Assembly: GCF_020073815.1 (NCBI RefSeq) | Contig: NZ_JAIQZJ010000003.1 | Span: forward strand, 248,001 to 312,000 | Length of the DNA: 64,000 bases | Source of the DNA: Nocardioides mangrovi | GTDB taxonomy: Bacteria > Actinomycetota > Actinomycetes > Propionibacteriales > Nocardioidaceae | Direction of reading: 5' to 3' | Part shown: in pieces, positions 41,856-50,143 of the stretch | Layout of the letters: each line of letters begins with the position of its first letter | Position numbering within the stretch: the stretch's first letter is position 1 | Position numbers and translations under genes: made by a program | The notes under the pieces: generated by a model | What the model was told of the DNA's origin: nothing | What the model saw: the letters and a program-made list of their open reading frames with translations, nothing else | Databases searched by the model: none

Positions 41856-43499
41856 TCAGGCGTGCGCGGGCGTCTCCGCGTCGAGCTCCTCCTCGACCCC
41901 GGGGTCGCCGAGGTCCGCGTGGAAGTCCTGGGGCCGGGTCTGGTCGACGCCCTCGTCGACCTTCATCGCCCGCAGCACGACGGTGAGGACGACGCCGACG
42001 ACCAGGTTCAGGCCGAAGGCGAGGATCGCGATGTAGACCTTGGTCTCGGTGCCGGGGAGGTTGACCAGCGGACCGCCGAAGTGGTCCTGCACCGGCGACT
42101 TCACGCCGTAGGCGAGCCAGGTGCCCCACGCCATGCCGACGGCCCAGCCGGCGAGCAGCGCCCACCGGTGCATCCACCTCGTGTAGAGCCCGATCACGAT
42201 GGCCGGCAGGGTCTGCAGGATCCAGACGCCGCCGAGCAGCTGGAGGTTGATCGCGAAGTCCTTCGACAGCGCGAGCACGAAGACCAGCGCCCCGAACTTC
42301 ACCAGCAGCGAGACCAGCTTGGCCTGGCGCGCCTCCTGCGCGTGCGTCGCGGCGCGGTTGATGAAGGCCTTGTAGATGTTGCGGGTCCACAGGTTGGCGG
42401 CCGCGATCGACATGATCGCCGCCGGCACCAGCGCGCCGATGACGATGGCCGCGAAGGCGACTCCGGCGAACCACGGGCTGAACTGCTCCTCGAAGAGCTG
42501 CGGCACCGACTGCTGCGGGTTGTCGACCTTCACGCCAGCGGCGATCGCCACGAAGCCGAGCAGCGCGAGCAGCCCGAGCAGGAAGGAGTAGGCCGGGAGC
42601 AGGGCCGCGTTGCGGCGGATCACCGACCGGCTCCGGGTGGAGAGGACGCCGGTCACCGAGTGCGGGTACATGAAGAGCGCGAGCGCGGAGCCGAGCGCCA
42701 GGCTGGCGTAGGCCCACTGCGCCGCCTCGGGCGGCATCGTCGCCTTCGGCGACGCCTCGCCCGCCGCGATGGCGTCGGCGTTGGTGCTGTTGAAGTCGGC
42801 GAACCCCGCGGTGACGGTGTCGAAGATGTGGCCCCAGCCGCCGATCTGGCTCGGGATGTAGAGCACCGCGACCAGGATGACGATGTAGATCAGCGTGTCC
42901 TTGACGAACGCGATGAGCGCGGGCGCGCGCAGGCCACTGGAGTAGGTGTAGGCCGCGAGCACGACGAAGGCGATGAAGAGCGGCAGGTCCTTCACGAACC
43001 AGTTGCTGCTGTCGGTGCCGATGCCCATCACCTCGAGCACCACCTGCATGCCGACCAGCTGCAGCGCGATGTAGGGCATCGTCGCGAGGATGCCCGTCAG
43101 CGCGATCGCGAGCGCGAGCGGCCGGCTGTCGTAGCGGCCCTGCACGAAGTCGGCGGGCGTGACGTAGCCGTGCCGGTGGCTCACCGACCACAGCCGCGGG
43201 AGGAAGAGGAAGATCAGCGGGTAGACGACGATCGTGTACGGAACGGCGAAGAAGCCGACCGCACTGCCGGCGTACAGCGTCGCGGGGACGGCGATGAACG
43301 TGTACGCCGTGTAGATGTCGCCGCCGATGAGGAACCAGGCGATGAAGGTGCCGAAGCCGCGGCCGCCGAGACCCCACTCGTCGAGGCTGTCGAGGTCCTT
43401 CGCGCGCCGCCAGCGGGCAGCCGCGAAGCCGAGGACGGTGACGACGAGGAACAGGAAGATGAAGACGCCGAACGCGACGCCGTCGACGTGGTCGATCAT
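41856..43499 (-). CDS. sodium:solute symporter family protein, monocarboxylate-type
   Basis: The 547-residue membrane transporter belongs to the SSS family, with about 13 hydrophobic helices. Typical core sequence is GGRGFGTFIAWFLIGGDIYT, YVTPADFVQGRYDSRPLAL and AAANLWTRNIYKAFI. The pairing with a DUF3311 protein upstream is characteristic of MctC/MctP-like uptake systems for short monocarboxylates such as acetate, pyruvate or propionate; that substrate range is inference. The C-terminus is a charged cytosolic tail. Its ATG overlaps the DUF3311 stop as ATGA. Confidence 0.92.
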   Translation of the reverse strand: MIDHVDGVAFGVFIFLFLVVTVLGFAAARWRRAKDLDSLDEWGLGGRGFGTFIAWFLIGGDIYTAYTFIAVPATLYAGSAVGFFAVPYTIVVYPLIFLFLPRLWSVSHRHGYVTPADFVQGRYDSRPLALAIALTGILATMPYIALQLVGMQVVLEVMGIGTDSSNWFVKDLPLFIAFVVLAAYTYSSGLRAPALIAFVKDTLIYIVILVAVLYIPSQIGGWGHIFDTVTAGFADFNSTNADAIAAGEASPKATMPPEAAQWAYASLALGSALALFMYPHSVTGVLSTRSRSVIRRNAALLPAYSFLLGLLALLGFVAIAAGVKVDNPQQSVPQLFEEQFSPWFAGVAFAAIVIGALVPAAIMSIAAANLWTRNIYKAFINRAATHAQEARQAKLVSLLVKFGALVFVLALSKDFAINLQLLGGVWILQTLPAIVIGLYTRWMHRWALLAGWAVGMAWGTWLAYGVKSPVQDHFGGPLVNLPGTETKVYIAILAFGLNLVVGVVLTVVLRAMKVDEGVDQTRPQDFHADLGDPGVEEELDAETPAHA

Positions 43500-43783
43500 C
43501 GCGCCTCACCGCCGTCCCGGCCCTCGGGGCGCCCGGGCTCGGCCGGGAGGCCGTGGCGCACCCGGTCGGCGCGGTCGGCGCCGAGGGCGAGGAAGTACGC
43601 CGGGAGGGTGAGCGCGACCGCGAGCAGGATCAGCGCGAACTGGAACCAGTAGTAGAAGGGGAACCCGAAGAGCTTCGGGTCCTCGCGGTCGTAGAGCGAG
43701 ACCCACAGCGGCAGCACCACCGCGGGCAGGAGGAGCAGGCAGATCAGGCTCCAGCGTCGGGCCCCATGGTCGCGCGACGTCAT
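43496..43783 (-). CDS. DUF3311 small membrane protein, symporter partner
   Basis: The 95-residue product has two hydrophobic helices (SLICLLLLPAVVLPLWVSLY and FQFALILLAVALTLPAYFLA) separated by DREDPKLFGFPFYYW, the DUF3311 hallmark. It is coupled to the SSS transporter and probably serves as its small subunit. ATG 43783 is chosen because GGGAG lies about seven bases upstream; a GTG 42 bases earlier has no ribosome site and overlaps a palindrome. Confidence 0.9.
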   Translation of the reverse strand: MTSRDHGARRWSLICLLLLPAVVLPLWVSLYDREDPKLFGFPFYYWFQFALILLAVALTLPAYFLALGADRADRVRHGLPAEPGRPEGRDGGEAR

Positions 43784-43811
43784 CAATTGCCTCCCGAGAT
43801 CGAGGATGTCC

Positions 43812-43825
43812 GTGACCGTGGTCAC
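43812..43825. promoter_or_regulatory. inverted repeat upstream of the DUF3311-symporter operon
   Basis: GTGACC (43812-43817) and GGTCAC (43820-43825) are separated by two bases, about 30 bp before the ATG at 43783. It is a candidate operator. Confidence 0.45.
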
Positions 43826-43886
43826 AAGGAGGTCCCTTACCCAGCCGAGGCGCGCCTGACTCCTCCCGATGATCGACCGGGAACGA

Positions 43887-43921
43887 CCGAGCCCGCCCCG
43901 GCGGTGCCGGGACGGGCTCGG
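43887..43921 (-). terminator. hairpin terminator after the three-repeat secreted protein gene
   Basis: Two 16-bp arms (43887-43902 and 43906-43921; CCGAGCCCG outer part) pair with one mismatch around GGT. On the minus strand it lies 44 bp after the stop codon of the gene at 43965. Two direct copies of CTCAGGTCGTG lie between hairpin and gene. Confidence 0.7.
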
Positions 43922-43964
43922 ATCGTGCTCAGGTCGTGCTCAGGTCGTGCGGTGGATCAGCGGA

Positions 43965-45116
43965 TCAGAACGGGAACACCTTGGGCTTGACCTGCTTGCC
44001 GGTGCGGCTCTTCACACACATGATGCCGAGGTCCACGCGGTTGCTGCCGACGCCGTCCCAGTAGAACTGGTACGCGCGGGTCTTGGGCCGCGGGTCCATG
44101 CCGTAGTACCAGGTGTGGCGCGGGTTGAAGATGTACCAGCCGCCCACCATCGCCTTGTAGTCCTGGTACTTGCTGCCGTTGTACCCGTCGTCGCACGAGA
44201 ACTGCTTCTCCTGCGAGCCGAAGTTCAGGTAGTTGTCCCAGTACGGGTTGCCGTGGGTGAAGTCGTGGTTGTAGCCCGGCTTGAAGGCGACCGGCAGCTG
44301 GTGCGAGTGGTTGCCACCGACGCTGCTGTTGCCGACGTACCCGTAGAGGCAGCGGTAGCCGACGTTGAGGTGGATGCTCGAGTCCACGTCGCGGAGCAGG
44401 AACGCCCAGTTCCAGCTGCGGCCGTCGTCCGACACGAAGCTCCGGTACAGCCAGTTCTTCGTGCTGTAGTCGTAGGAGTCGTAGAAGTCGTAGCTCGGCG
44501 CCACGGCGTACGAGCCCGACGGGCAGGACTGGAAGTTGCCGCCCTCGTCGGCGTGCCCGCCGACCCACGAGTCGTCGTAGTCGTCGAAGCTGCCGGAGCT
44601 CGACGAGAAGCCGGTGTGGATCGCCTTGTAGTACAGACCCGACACCTTGATGTCGTGCTTGTGGCCGGCGGTCTGCTCGGTCTGCTTGCGGATGCAGGTG
44701 AGGTAGAGCTTCACCTGCGCGTTACCGTCCGCGAAGTTCTCGAACCGGAAGAGGTAGCTGTCCTTGTTGTACGTCGAGGCGGTGTAGAAGACCACGTCGC
44801 GCTCGTCGTTGTAGATCGCGGTCGAGTCAGGGACGACGTCGTCGCTGGGCTGGTCGACGTGCGCGACCTTCCACATGCCGTCGAGGGCGTAGTCGCCGTC
44901 GTTGCAGGTCAGGTAGACGTCACCCGAGTAGTTGTCGGGGTACTCACCGCTGAGGTCGACCTGCTTCTCGACCTTGTACATGTAGACCTCGTGCGGCCGA
45001 GGGCCGACGGCGGCGGATGCCGAGCCGACCATGGCGACCACCGCGAGCAGCGGGGCCAACAGGCCGACGACGGCGGCACCGACGAGGAATCTCCGGGACC
45101 GGGAATGAGCCGTCAT
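43965..45116 (-). CDS. secreted protein of unknown function with three Cys-pair repeats
   Basis: The 383-residue product has a signal peptide (Arg-rich start, long hydrophobic core, likely cleavage near SASA/AVG, residues 33-37). The mature part is rich in Tyr, Asp, Ser, Gly and Trp, and contains three related units, each opening with a Cys in C-x-x-G-x-Y-like context (C71, C198, C308) and closing with another Cys 58-70 residues later (C141, C256, C367). Units 1 and 2 are followed by GHKH and GNHSH. Six cysteines suit three disulfides. AAGGAG nine bases before the ATG supports the start. No known family is recognised. Confidence 0.8.
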   Translation of the reverse strand: MTAHSRSRRFLVGAAVVGLLAPLLAVVAMVGSASAAVGPRPHEVYMYKVEKQVDLSGEYPDNYSGDVYLTCNDGDYALDGMWKVAHVDQPSDDVVPDSTAIYNDERDVVFYTASTYNKDSYLFRFENFADGNAQVKLYLTCIRKQTEQTAGHKHDIKVSGLYYKAIHTGFSSSSGSFDDYDDSWVGGHADEGGNFQSCPSGSYAVAPSYDFYDSYDYSTKNWLYRSFVSDDGRSWNWAFLLRDVDSSIHLNVGYRCLYGYVGNSSVGGNHSHQLPVAFKPGYNHDFTHGNPYWDNYLNFGSQEKQFSCDDGYNGSKYQDYKAMVGGWYIFNPRHTWYYGMDPRPKTRAYQFYWDGVGSNRVDLGIMCVKSRTGKQVKPKVFPF

Positions 45117-45240
45117 GACGACGATCTCCTTGTGGGTATGCGGTTAGGGGCGAGAGCACGTCTTCCCGAGAACGTTCCTCCGGCCCCCCCAGCCCGGTAG
45201 CAGCAGGCTAAGCAAATCCTGTGGAGGCGCGATAACTGGT

Positions 45241-45645
45241 CTACAACGCTGGTCTACGCCACTGGTCCAGACGAAGCGGACCGCACGCGGCGCGGCGCCG
45301 ACGGGCCACCGTGAAGACTACGAGCGCCGCCACACCCAGGAGGACGAAGGGCACGTGGGTGGCCGCGCTGAGGGCCACCAGGGCGACGATCCCGAGCACC
45401 AGGAAGGCCGGCCGCGGCCGACCGCCGCGGCGGCGTACCGGTCCCGGTCCCGCGATCGCGGGCCGCAGGGCCGGGAGGTCGGCGAACACCGAGGCGAGGT
45501 CGCCCCGGGTCCGCGCCGACCAGATCCGGTCCAGTCGCTCCGCGTGCTCCTCGGTCGTGATCCGGCCGAGGGTGTAGTGCTCGCCGAGGTCGGCCGCGGC
45601 CGCCTCGCGCTCGCTGTCGCTGATCCGCAGCTGCGACTCGTCCAT
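45241..45645 (-). CDS. DUF1707 (SHOCT-like) membrane protein
   Basis: The 134-residue product begins with the DUF1707 motif (LRISDSEREAAAADLGEHYT, LGRITTEEHAERLDRIW), a short domain common in actinobacteria, followed by an Arg/Pro linker and one hydrophobic segment in two parts (FLVLGIVALVALSA and VPFVLLGVAALVVFTV). It is coupled to the PadR gene: the stop and start share a base as TGATG. The PadR/DUF1707 pairing is common and suggests envelope-stress or autoregulated membrane sensing, but function is unknown. Confidence 0.85.
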   Translation of the reverse strand: MDESQLRISDSEREAAAADLGEHYTLGRITTEEHAERLDRIWSARTRGDLASVFADLPALRPAIAGPGPVRRRGGRPRPAFLVLGIVALVALSAATHVPFVLLGVAALVVFTVARRRRAACGPLRLDQWRRPAL

Positions 45646-46349
45646 CACCGCTCCTCTGTCCCCTCGTCGGCGGCCTGCTCGGGGTCGCCGTCGGCGAGGA
45701 TGCCGTAGAGCTTGCGCCGGGCCTCGACGAGGACGTCGACGGCGGCGCTGCGCTGGGCCTCGCTGCCGGTGCTGACGATCTGCCACACGGCGCCCATCAC
45801 CTGGCCGATCTCGGGGCGGAGGTCGGCGTACGGACCGGCCTCCTCGTCGGCGCTCTCCCGGAACGGAGCCCACACGGCGGCGAGCTCGTCGGCGTGCTCG
45901 GCGACGTAGGTCTCGCCGGCCGGCGTGAGCCGCAGGCTGCGGCGGCCGCGCACGTCGCCGGTCTCGACGAGGCCCTCGTCCTCGAGCTGCTGGATGGTCG
46001 GGTAGACGGAGCCGGGGCTCGGGCGCCACGCGCCCTCGCTGCGCTCGGCGATCTGCTGGATGACCTGGTAGCCGTTGATCTCCTCGCCCGCCTCCTGCGC
46101 GGAGCGCACGACGTCGAGGATCGCGGAGCGCACGTCGCCGCGGCGGACCCGCGGACCACGCTGGCGCTCGCCCTGGGCGAGGCCGAAGAGCCCAGCCACC
46201 CACGGCGGCGGACCCGGGTGGCCCGGCCGACCGAATCCGCCGGGCCCGAACGGCCCGCCCCACGGCCCACCGCGGCGACCGCCGCCGTGCTGCCGGTACT
46301 CGTGCTCGGAGTGGTGTGCCCACTGTCGGTTGAATCCCTTGTGTCCCAT
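45645..46349 (-). CDS. PadR-family transcriptional regulator with His/Gly-rich N-terminus
   Basis: The 234-residue regulator carries a PadR winged helix at about residues 70-150 (RRGDVRSAILDVVRSAQEAG, NGYQVIQQIAERSEG, WRPSPGSVYPTIQQLEDEGL). The first ~60 residues are His, Gly and Pro rich (HHSEHEYRQHGGGRRGG), which could bind metal ions or simply be a linker. AAGGAG seven bases before ATG 46349 fixes the start. Two symmetric sites lie just upstream, consistent with autorepression of the padR-DUF1707 operon. Confidence 0.92.
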   Translation of the reverse strand: MGHKGFNRQWAHHSEHEYRQHGGGRRGGPWGGPFGPGGFGRPGHPGPPPWVAGLFGLAQGERQRGPRVRRGDVRSAILDVVRSAQEAGEEINGYQVIQQIAERSEGAWRPSPGSVYPTIQQLEDEGLVETGDVRGRRSLRLTPAGETYVAEHADELAAVWAPFRESADEEAGPYADLRPEIGQVMGAVWQIVSTGSEAQRSAAVDVLVEARRKLYGILADGDPEQAADEGTEER

Positions 46350-46397
46350 GTCAGGACTCCTTCTCATGCGTCTGTGTGTGTTCGGGATATCGCAGGG

Positions 46398-46440
46398 CGA
46401 CAGTCCCGGACTGTCGTCGACCTTTCGCGATATATCGTGA
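46398..46440 (-). promoter_or_regulatory. padR operator region with two inverted repeats
   Basis: CGACAGT/ACTGTCG (46398-46404 and 46410-46416) and TCGCGATATATCGTGA (46425-46440, core CGATATATCG) lie in the promoter region. The second is unusually AT-rich for this genome and resembles PadR-type sites with ATAT centres, probably overlapping the -10 box. Confidence 0.6.
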
Positions 46441-46468
46441 GCGTACGTCGACCGCGGCGCCGACACAA

Positions 46469-46500
46469 GCGGGAAGCGGCTGCTGGCAGCCGTTCCCCGC
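46469..46500 (-). terminator. hairpin terminator after the M3 peptidase gene
   Basis: Two 14-base arms (46469-46482 and 46487-46500) pair with one G:T and one mismatch around CTGG, starting 2 bp past the M3 peptidase stop codon on the minus strand. Confidence 0.65.
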
Positions 46501-46502
46501 CG

Positions 46503-48419
46503 CTAGCGCGCGAGCCAGGCGGCGTACGCGTCGAACGTGTACGGCCGGCCGAGGAAGTCGGCGACCAGATCGGCGGCGTCGCGGGAGCCGCCGGGGGCGA
46601 GGACGCGGTCGCGGTAGCGCGCGGCCGGGCCGGGGGCGAAGAGGTCGTCGGGGTCGAAGGCGGAGAAGAGGTCCTTCGCGATCACCAGGGACCACATGTA
46701 GGTGTAGTAGGCCGAGGAGTAGCCGCCGAGGTGGCCGAAGCTGGCGAACATGTGGGTGTCGTCGATGTAGCGGAAGGGCGAGTAGCGCTCCTGCAGCTCG
46801 CGCATCGACGCGGTCAGGTCGACCGGGCGCGAGGTGTGGAACCAGTAGGACATCGCGGCGTAGAACATCTGCGTGCGCGCCTGGTAGCCCTTGCCGTAGT
46901 CGTCGGCGGCGCGCATCCGCTCGACGAGGTCCGCGGGGATGGGCTCGCCGGCGGCGTTGACGGCGAAGCCACGCAGCACGTCGGCGTCCCACGCCCACTC
47001 CTCGAGCATCTGGCTGGGCGCCTCGACGAAGTCCCACTCGGTGGCGACGCCCGCGAAGCGGGTCCACTCGCCGTGCCCGGCGAGCACGTGGTGCAGCAGG
47101 TGGCCGAACTCGTGGAAGAGCGTGACCACGTGGTCGTGCTCCATCAGGCCGCGGGAGAAGTTGCAGACCAGCACGCCCTCGGGCAGCTGCCGGCCCGCGA
47201 GACCGTCGGCGAGGGTGAACTGCGCGGCGTGCTTGTACTTGCCCTCGCGCGGGTGCAGGTCGAGGTGGATGCGGCCGATCCGCTCGCCGTCGCGCACCAC
47301 GTCGTACGTCGCGACGTCGTCGTGCCACACGACCGCGTCGTCGACCTGCTCGTAGCCGAGGCCGAAGAGGCGGGCGGTGACGTCGAGCAGCCCGGCCCGG
47401 ACAGCGGGGAAGGAGAAGTAGGTGCGCACCTCCTGCGCATCGACCTGGTGCCGCTCCTGCCGGACCAGCTCCTCGTAGTAGAGCGAGTCGGCGGTGTCGA
47501 TCGCGTCGGCGCCGGGGACGTCGCGGCGGTAGCGCTCGAGCAGCACCTCGAGGTCGCGGCGCATCGGCTCGTCGGCGGCCTCGGCGATCCGGTCGATGAA
47601 CTCCGGGATCGCGGGGCCGGTGCCGATCATCTTCACGTCGGCGTCGTACGACGCCCAGTCGGCGTAGCCGACCAGGGTCGCGAGCTCGTGCCGCAGCTCG
47701 AACATCTCCCGCAGCACCGGCTCGTTGTGCGGCCAGCCGCGCTGCAGGAAGGCCGTGGTCACCTGGCGGCGGACGTCGGCGTCGTGCACGAAGCTGCGGG
47801 CGGGCACCGAGTCGGGGTAGTCGGTGGTGACGGCGACGAGGCCGTCGTCACCGGCCGGGTGGGCGTCGAGCCAGTCCTGCGGGAGGCCGGCGAGCCGCTC
47901 GGCCGGGACCCGGACCGTGCGGACGTCGTCGCGGATCACCCGGCTGAACTCCTGGCCGAGCTCGGTGAGTCGCTCGTTGATCGCGGTCAGTCGCGCCCGG
48001 GTCTCGTCGTCCCGGTCGACGCCCGCGCGCCGGAAGTCGTCGAGCGTCTTGGTCAGCAGCCGCGTCGCGACCGGGTCCAGCCCCGCGGGGTCGAGCGCCG
48101 CGAAGACCTCGTAGAGCCGCCGGTCCTGGCGCAGCTCGGTGACGAACCGGTCGACCTCGGCCTCCGACCGCTCGCACGCCGTGCGGACCTCCTCGTCGGG
48201 GTGGACGTTGGCCAGCAGCGAGGACGACGCGGCGACGTTGCCGAGCAGGCAGCCGACCTCGTCCCACCGGCGCAGCGTCTCCAGCGTCTCCAGCGTCTCG
48301 GCGGACGGCGACTCGCGGAGCTCGTCGACGAGGCCCCGGGCGGCCCCGATGCCGGTGCGGGCCCGGTGCTGCACCCAGTCCAGCGCGTCGTCGGCCGTCG
48401 GCAGGACCAGGGGCGTCAT
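46503..48419 (-). CDS. M3-family metallopeptidase (oligopeptidase)
   Basis: The 638-residue cytosolic zinc peptidase degrades oligopeptides. The HExxH zinc motif is seen in TLFHEFGHLLHHVL with the downstream glutamate ligand in DFVEAPSQMLEEW, and the family's substrate loop in FGHLGGYSSAYYTYMWS. The length matches thimet-oligopeptidase/Dcp relatives. A tandem LETLETLET segment occurs near residue 44. The ATG start leaves a 36-bp gap to the preceding sigma-factor gene end, and a hairpin follows the stop codon. Confidence 0.94.
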   Translation of the reverse strand: MTPLVLPTADDALDWVQHRARTGIGAARGLVDELRESPSAETLETLETLRRWDEVGCLLGNVAASSSLLANVHPDEEVRTACERSEAEVDRFVTELRQDRRLYEVFAALDPAGLDPVATRLLTKTLDDFRRAGVDRDDETRARLTAINERLTELGQEFSRVIRDDVRTVRVPAERLAGLPQDWLDAHPAGDDGLVAVTTDYPDSVPARSFVHDADVRRQVTTAFLQRGWPHNEPVLREMFELRHELATLVGYADWASYDADVKMIGTGPAIPEFIDRIAEAADEPMRRDLEVLLERYRRDVPGADAIDTADSLYYEELVRQERHQVDAQEVRTYFSFPAVRAGLLDVTARLFGLGYEQVDDAVVWHDDVATYDVVRDGERIGRIHLDLHPREGKYKHAAQFTLADGLAGRQLPEGVLVCNFSRGLMEHDHVVTLFHEFGHLLHHVLAGHGEWTRFAGVATEWDFVEAPSQMLEEWAWDADVLRGFAVNAAGEPIPADLVERMRAADDYGKGYQARTQMFYAAMSYWFHTSRPVDLTASMRELQERYSPFRYIDDTHMFASFGHLGGYSSAYYTYMWSLVIAKDLFSAFDPDDLFAPGPAARYRDRVLAPGGSRDAADLVADFLGRPYTFDAYAAWLAR

Positions 48420-48455
48420 GAGATCAGCCTGTCACGCCGGCCCCGCCGTCGTCGC

Positions 48456-49685
48456 TCATCGGGCGAGCTGGTCGCGGCGCCTCGCGAGGTAGGAGATCTC
48501 GGCCGGGTTGTCGGTGGCCGCGATGGCCGCGTCGTACGCCGCGCGCGCCTCGGCGCTGCGGCCGAGCCGGCGCAGCAGGTCGGCGCGGGTCGCGTGCCAG
48601 GCGTGGTAGCCGCCCAGGTCCAACCGGTCCACCTGCGCGAGCGCGACGGCCGGTCCGTCGAGCTCGGCGACCGCGACCGCGCGGTTCAGCGCGACGATCG
48701 GGCTGGGCGCAACGGCGTACAGCTGGTCGTAGAGCGCCGCGATCTGGCTCCAGTCGGTCGCGTCGGCCTCGGGTGCGTCGGTGTGCACCGCGTTGATCGC
48801 GGCCAGCAGCTGGTAGTGCCCGGGCCGGTTGACCGCGAGGCAGGCCCGGACGAGGTCGTGGCCCTCGGCGATCAGCGCGCGGTCCCAGCCGCCGCGGTCC
48901 TGGTCGCGGAGCGGAACCAGCTCGCCGTCGGCCGAGACGCGCGTCGTACGTCGCGACTCGGTGAGCAGCATCAGCGCGAGGAGACCGGTGACCTCCGGCT
49001 CGTCGGGCAGCAGGGTGCGCAGGATCCGGCCGAGCCGGATCGCCTCGGCGGTGAGGTCCTCGCGGACCGAGTGCTCCCCGGAGCTCGCCAGGTAGCCCTC
49101 GTTGAAGACCAGGTAGACCACGGCGAGCACCGCCCCGAGCCGCGCGGTGAGGTCGGCGGGCCCGGGCACCCGGAAGGGGATGTTGGCGCCGGCGATCTTC
49201 TTCTTGGCACGCGTGATCCGCTGGGCCATCGTCGTCTCGGGCACCAGGAAGGCCTGGGCGATCTCGGCGACGGTGAGCCCGCCGAGCAGCCGCAGGGTCA
49301 GTGCCACCCGCGCCTCCGGCGCGAGGGCCGGGTGGCAGCAGGTGAAGATCAGCCGGAGCCGGTCGTCCTCGACCACGCCGGTCGACTCGTGCGGGGTGTC
49401 GTCCTCGATCATCAGTGCTGCCTGGTGCTTGGCGTCGCGGTGGGACTCGCGGCGGATCCGGTCGATGGCCCGGTTGCCGGCGGTGGTGGTGAGCCAGCCG
49501 CCCGGGTTGGGCGGTACGCCGTCGGCCGGCCACCGCTCGAGTGCCGTCAGCAGCGCCTCGGCTGCGGCGTCCTCGGCGATGTCGATGCTGCCGAAGCGGC
49601 GGACCAGCGAGGCGACGATCCGGCCGTACTCCTCGCGGTAGATCCGCTCGACGGCCGCCCGCGACGCCGTACCCGCGTCGGTCAC
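48456..49685 (-). CDS. ECF42-type RNA polymerase sigma factor with TPR-like C-terminal domain
   Basis: The 409-residue protein combines sigma regions 2 and 4 (ERIYREEYGRIVASLVRRFG, NRAIDRIRRE, LTLRLLGGLTVAEIAQAFLV, TTMAQRITRAKKKI) with a long helical C-terminal domain (DUF6596/TPR-like, GRSAEARAAYDAAIAATDNP) typical of the ECF42 group. These sigma factors lack an anti-sigma factor and are usually paired with YCII/DGPF proteins, as here: the GTG start overlaps the YCII stop as GTGA. Confidence 0.93.
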   Translation of the reverse strand: MTDAGTASRAAVERIYREEYGRIVASLVRRFGSIDIAEDAAAEALLTALERWPADGVPPNPGGWLTTTAGNRAIDRIRRESHRDAKHQAALMIEDDTPHESTGVVEDDRLRLIFTCCHPALAPEARVALTLRLLGGLTVAEIAQAFLVPETTMAQRITRAKKKIAGANIPFRVPGPADLTARLGAVLAVVYLVFNEGYLASSGEHSVREDLTAEAIRLGRILRTLLPDEPEVTGLLALMLLTESRRTTRVSADGELVPLRDQDRGGWDRALIAEGHDLVRACLAVNRPGHYQLLAAINAVHTDAPEADATDWSQIAALYDQLYAVAPSPIVALNRAVAVAELDGPAVALAQVDRLDLGGYHAWHATRADLLRRLGRSAEARAAYDAAIAATDNPAEISYLARRRDQLAR

Positions 49686-50035
49686 GCAGGCTCCTCCTGG
49701 AAGGGCCGCACCTCGACCGTGCCGCCGCAGGCGGCCGAGGCCTCGGTCGCCCAGGCGATGGCGGCGTCCCGGTCCGGGAGCTCGAAGACCCAGAAGCCGC
49801 CGAGCCACTCCTTGGTGTCGAGGTAGGGGCCGTCGGCGAGGACCGGCTGGTCGCCGGTGGCGTCGACGGTGCTGGCGGTGTCCCCGGGCTGGAGGCCGCC
49901 GGCGAACACCCAGATGCCCGCGTCCTGGGCCTTGGTGTTGAAGCGGTCGACCGCCTCGAAGGCCGGCTGCATCTCCTCCAGCGACCGGCTGTAGTCGTCG
50001 GGGCCGCTGTGCACGCTGAGCAGGTACTGGGTCAT
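49682..50035 (-). CDS. YCII/DGPF-domain protein
   Basis: The 117-residue product has the ferredoxin-like YCII fold (MTQYLLSVHSG, YLDTKEWLGGFWVFELPDRD, GTVEVRPF) and carries the DGPY motif (VLADGPYLDTKE) of the DGPF subgroup. Such genes are the standard neighbours and likely targets of ECF42 sigma factors; their biochemical role is not established. AGGAGG five bases before the ATG is a strong ribosome site. Confidence 0.92.
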   Translation of the reverse strand: MTQYLLSVHSGPDDYSRSLEEMQPAFEAVDRFNTKAQDAGIWVFAGGLQPGDTASTVDATGDQPVLADGPYLDTKEWLGGFWVFELPDRDAAIAWATEASAACGGTVEVRPFQEEPA

Positions 50036-50131
50036 CTCTTCCTCCTGAGGTGGGGCCGGTCCGGCCCGTCATCCACACCACGAACGCGTGCGCCCGGATA
50101 CGACACCCTTCCCGAAAAACGGCGGGGCGCC

Positions 50132-50137
50132 TACCGT
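50132..50137 (+). promoter_or_regulatory. leaderless -10 box of the TIGR03083-type gene
   Basis: TACCGT is six bases before ATG 50144. Confidence 0.6.
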
Positions 50138-50143
50138 CGCTGC

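Noticed and set aside
43921..43955. Tandem CTCAGGTCGTG copies as a repeat locus
   Set aside because: Only two copies are present, at the edge of a terminator. Too little to call a repeat family.
45894..49826. A 1310-codon open frame on the plus strand
   Set aside because: It runs antisense over padR, the M3 peptidase and the ECF42 gene, all with clear motifs. Its translation is Arg/Val/Gly-rich low-complexity text typical of opposite frames in high-GC DNA.
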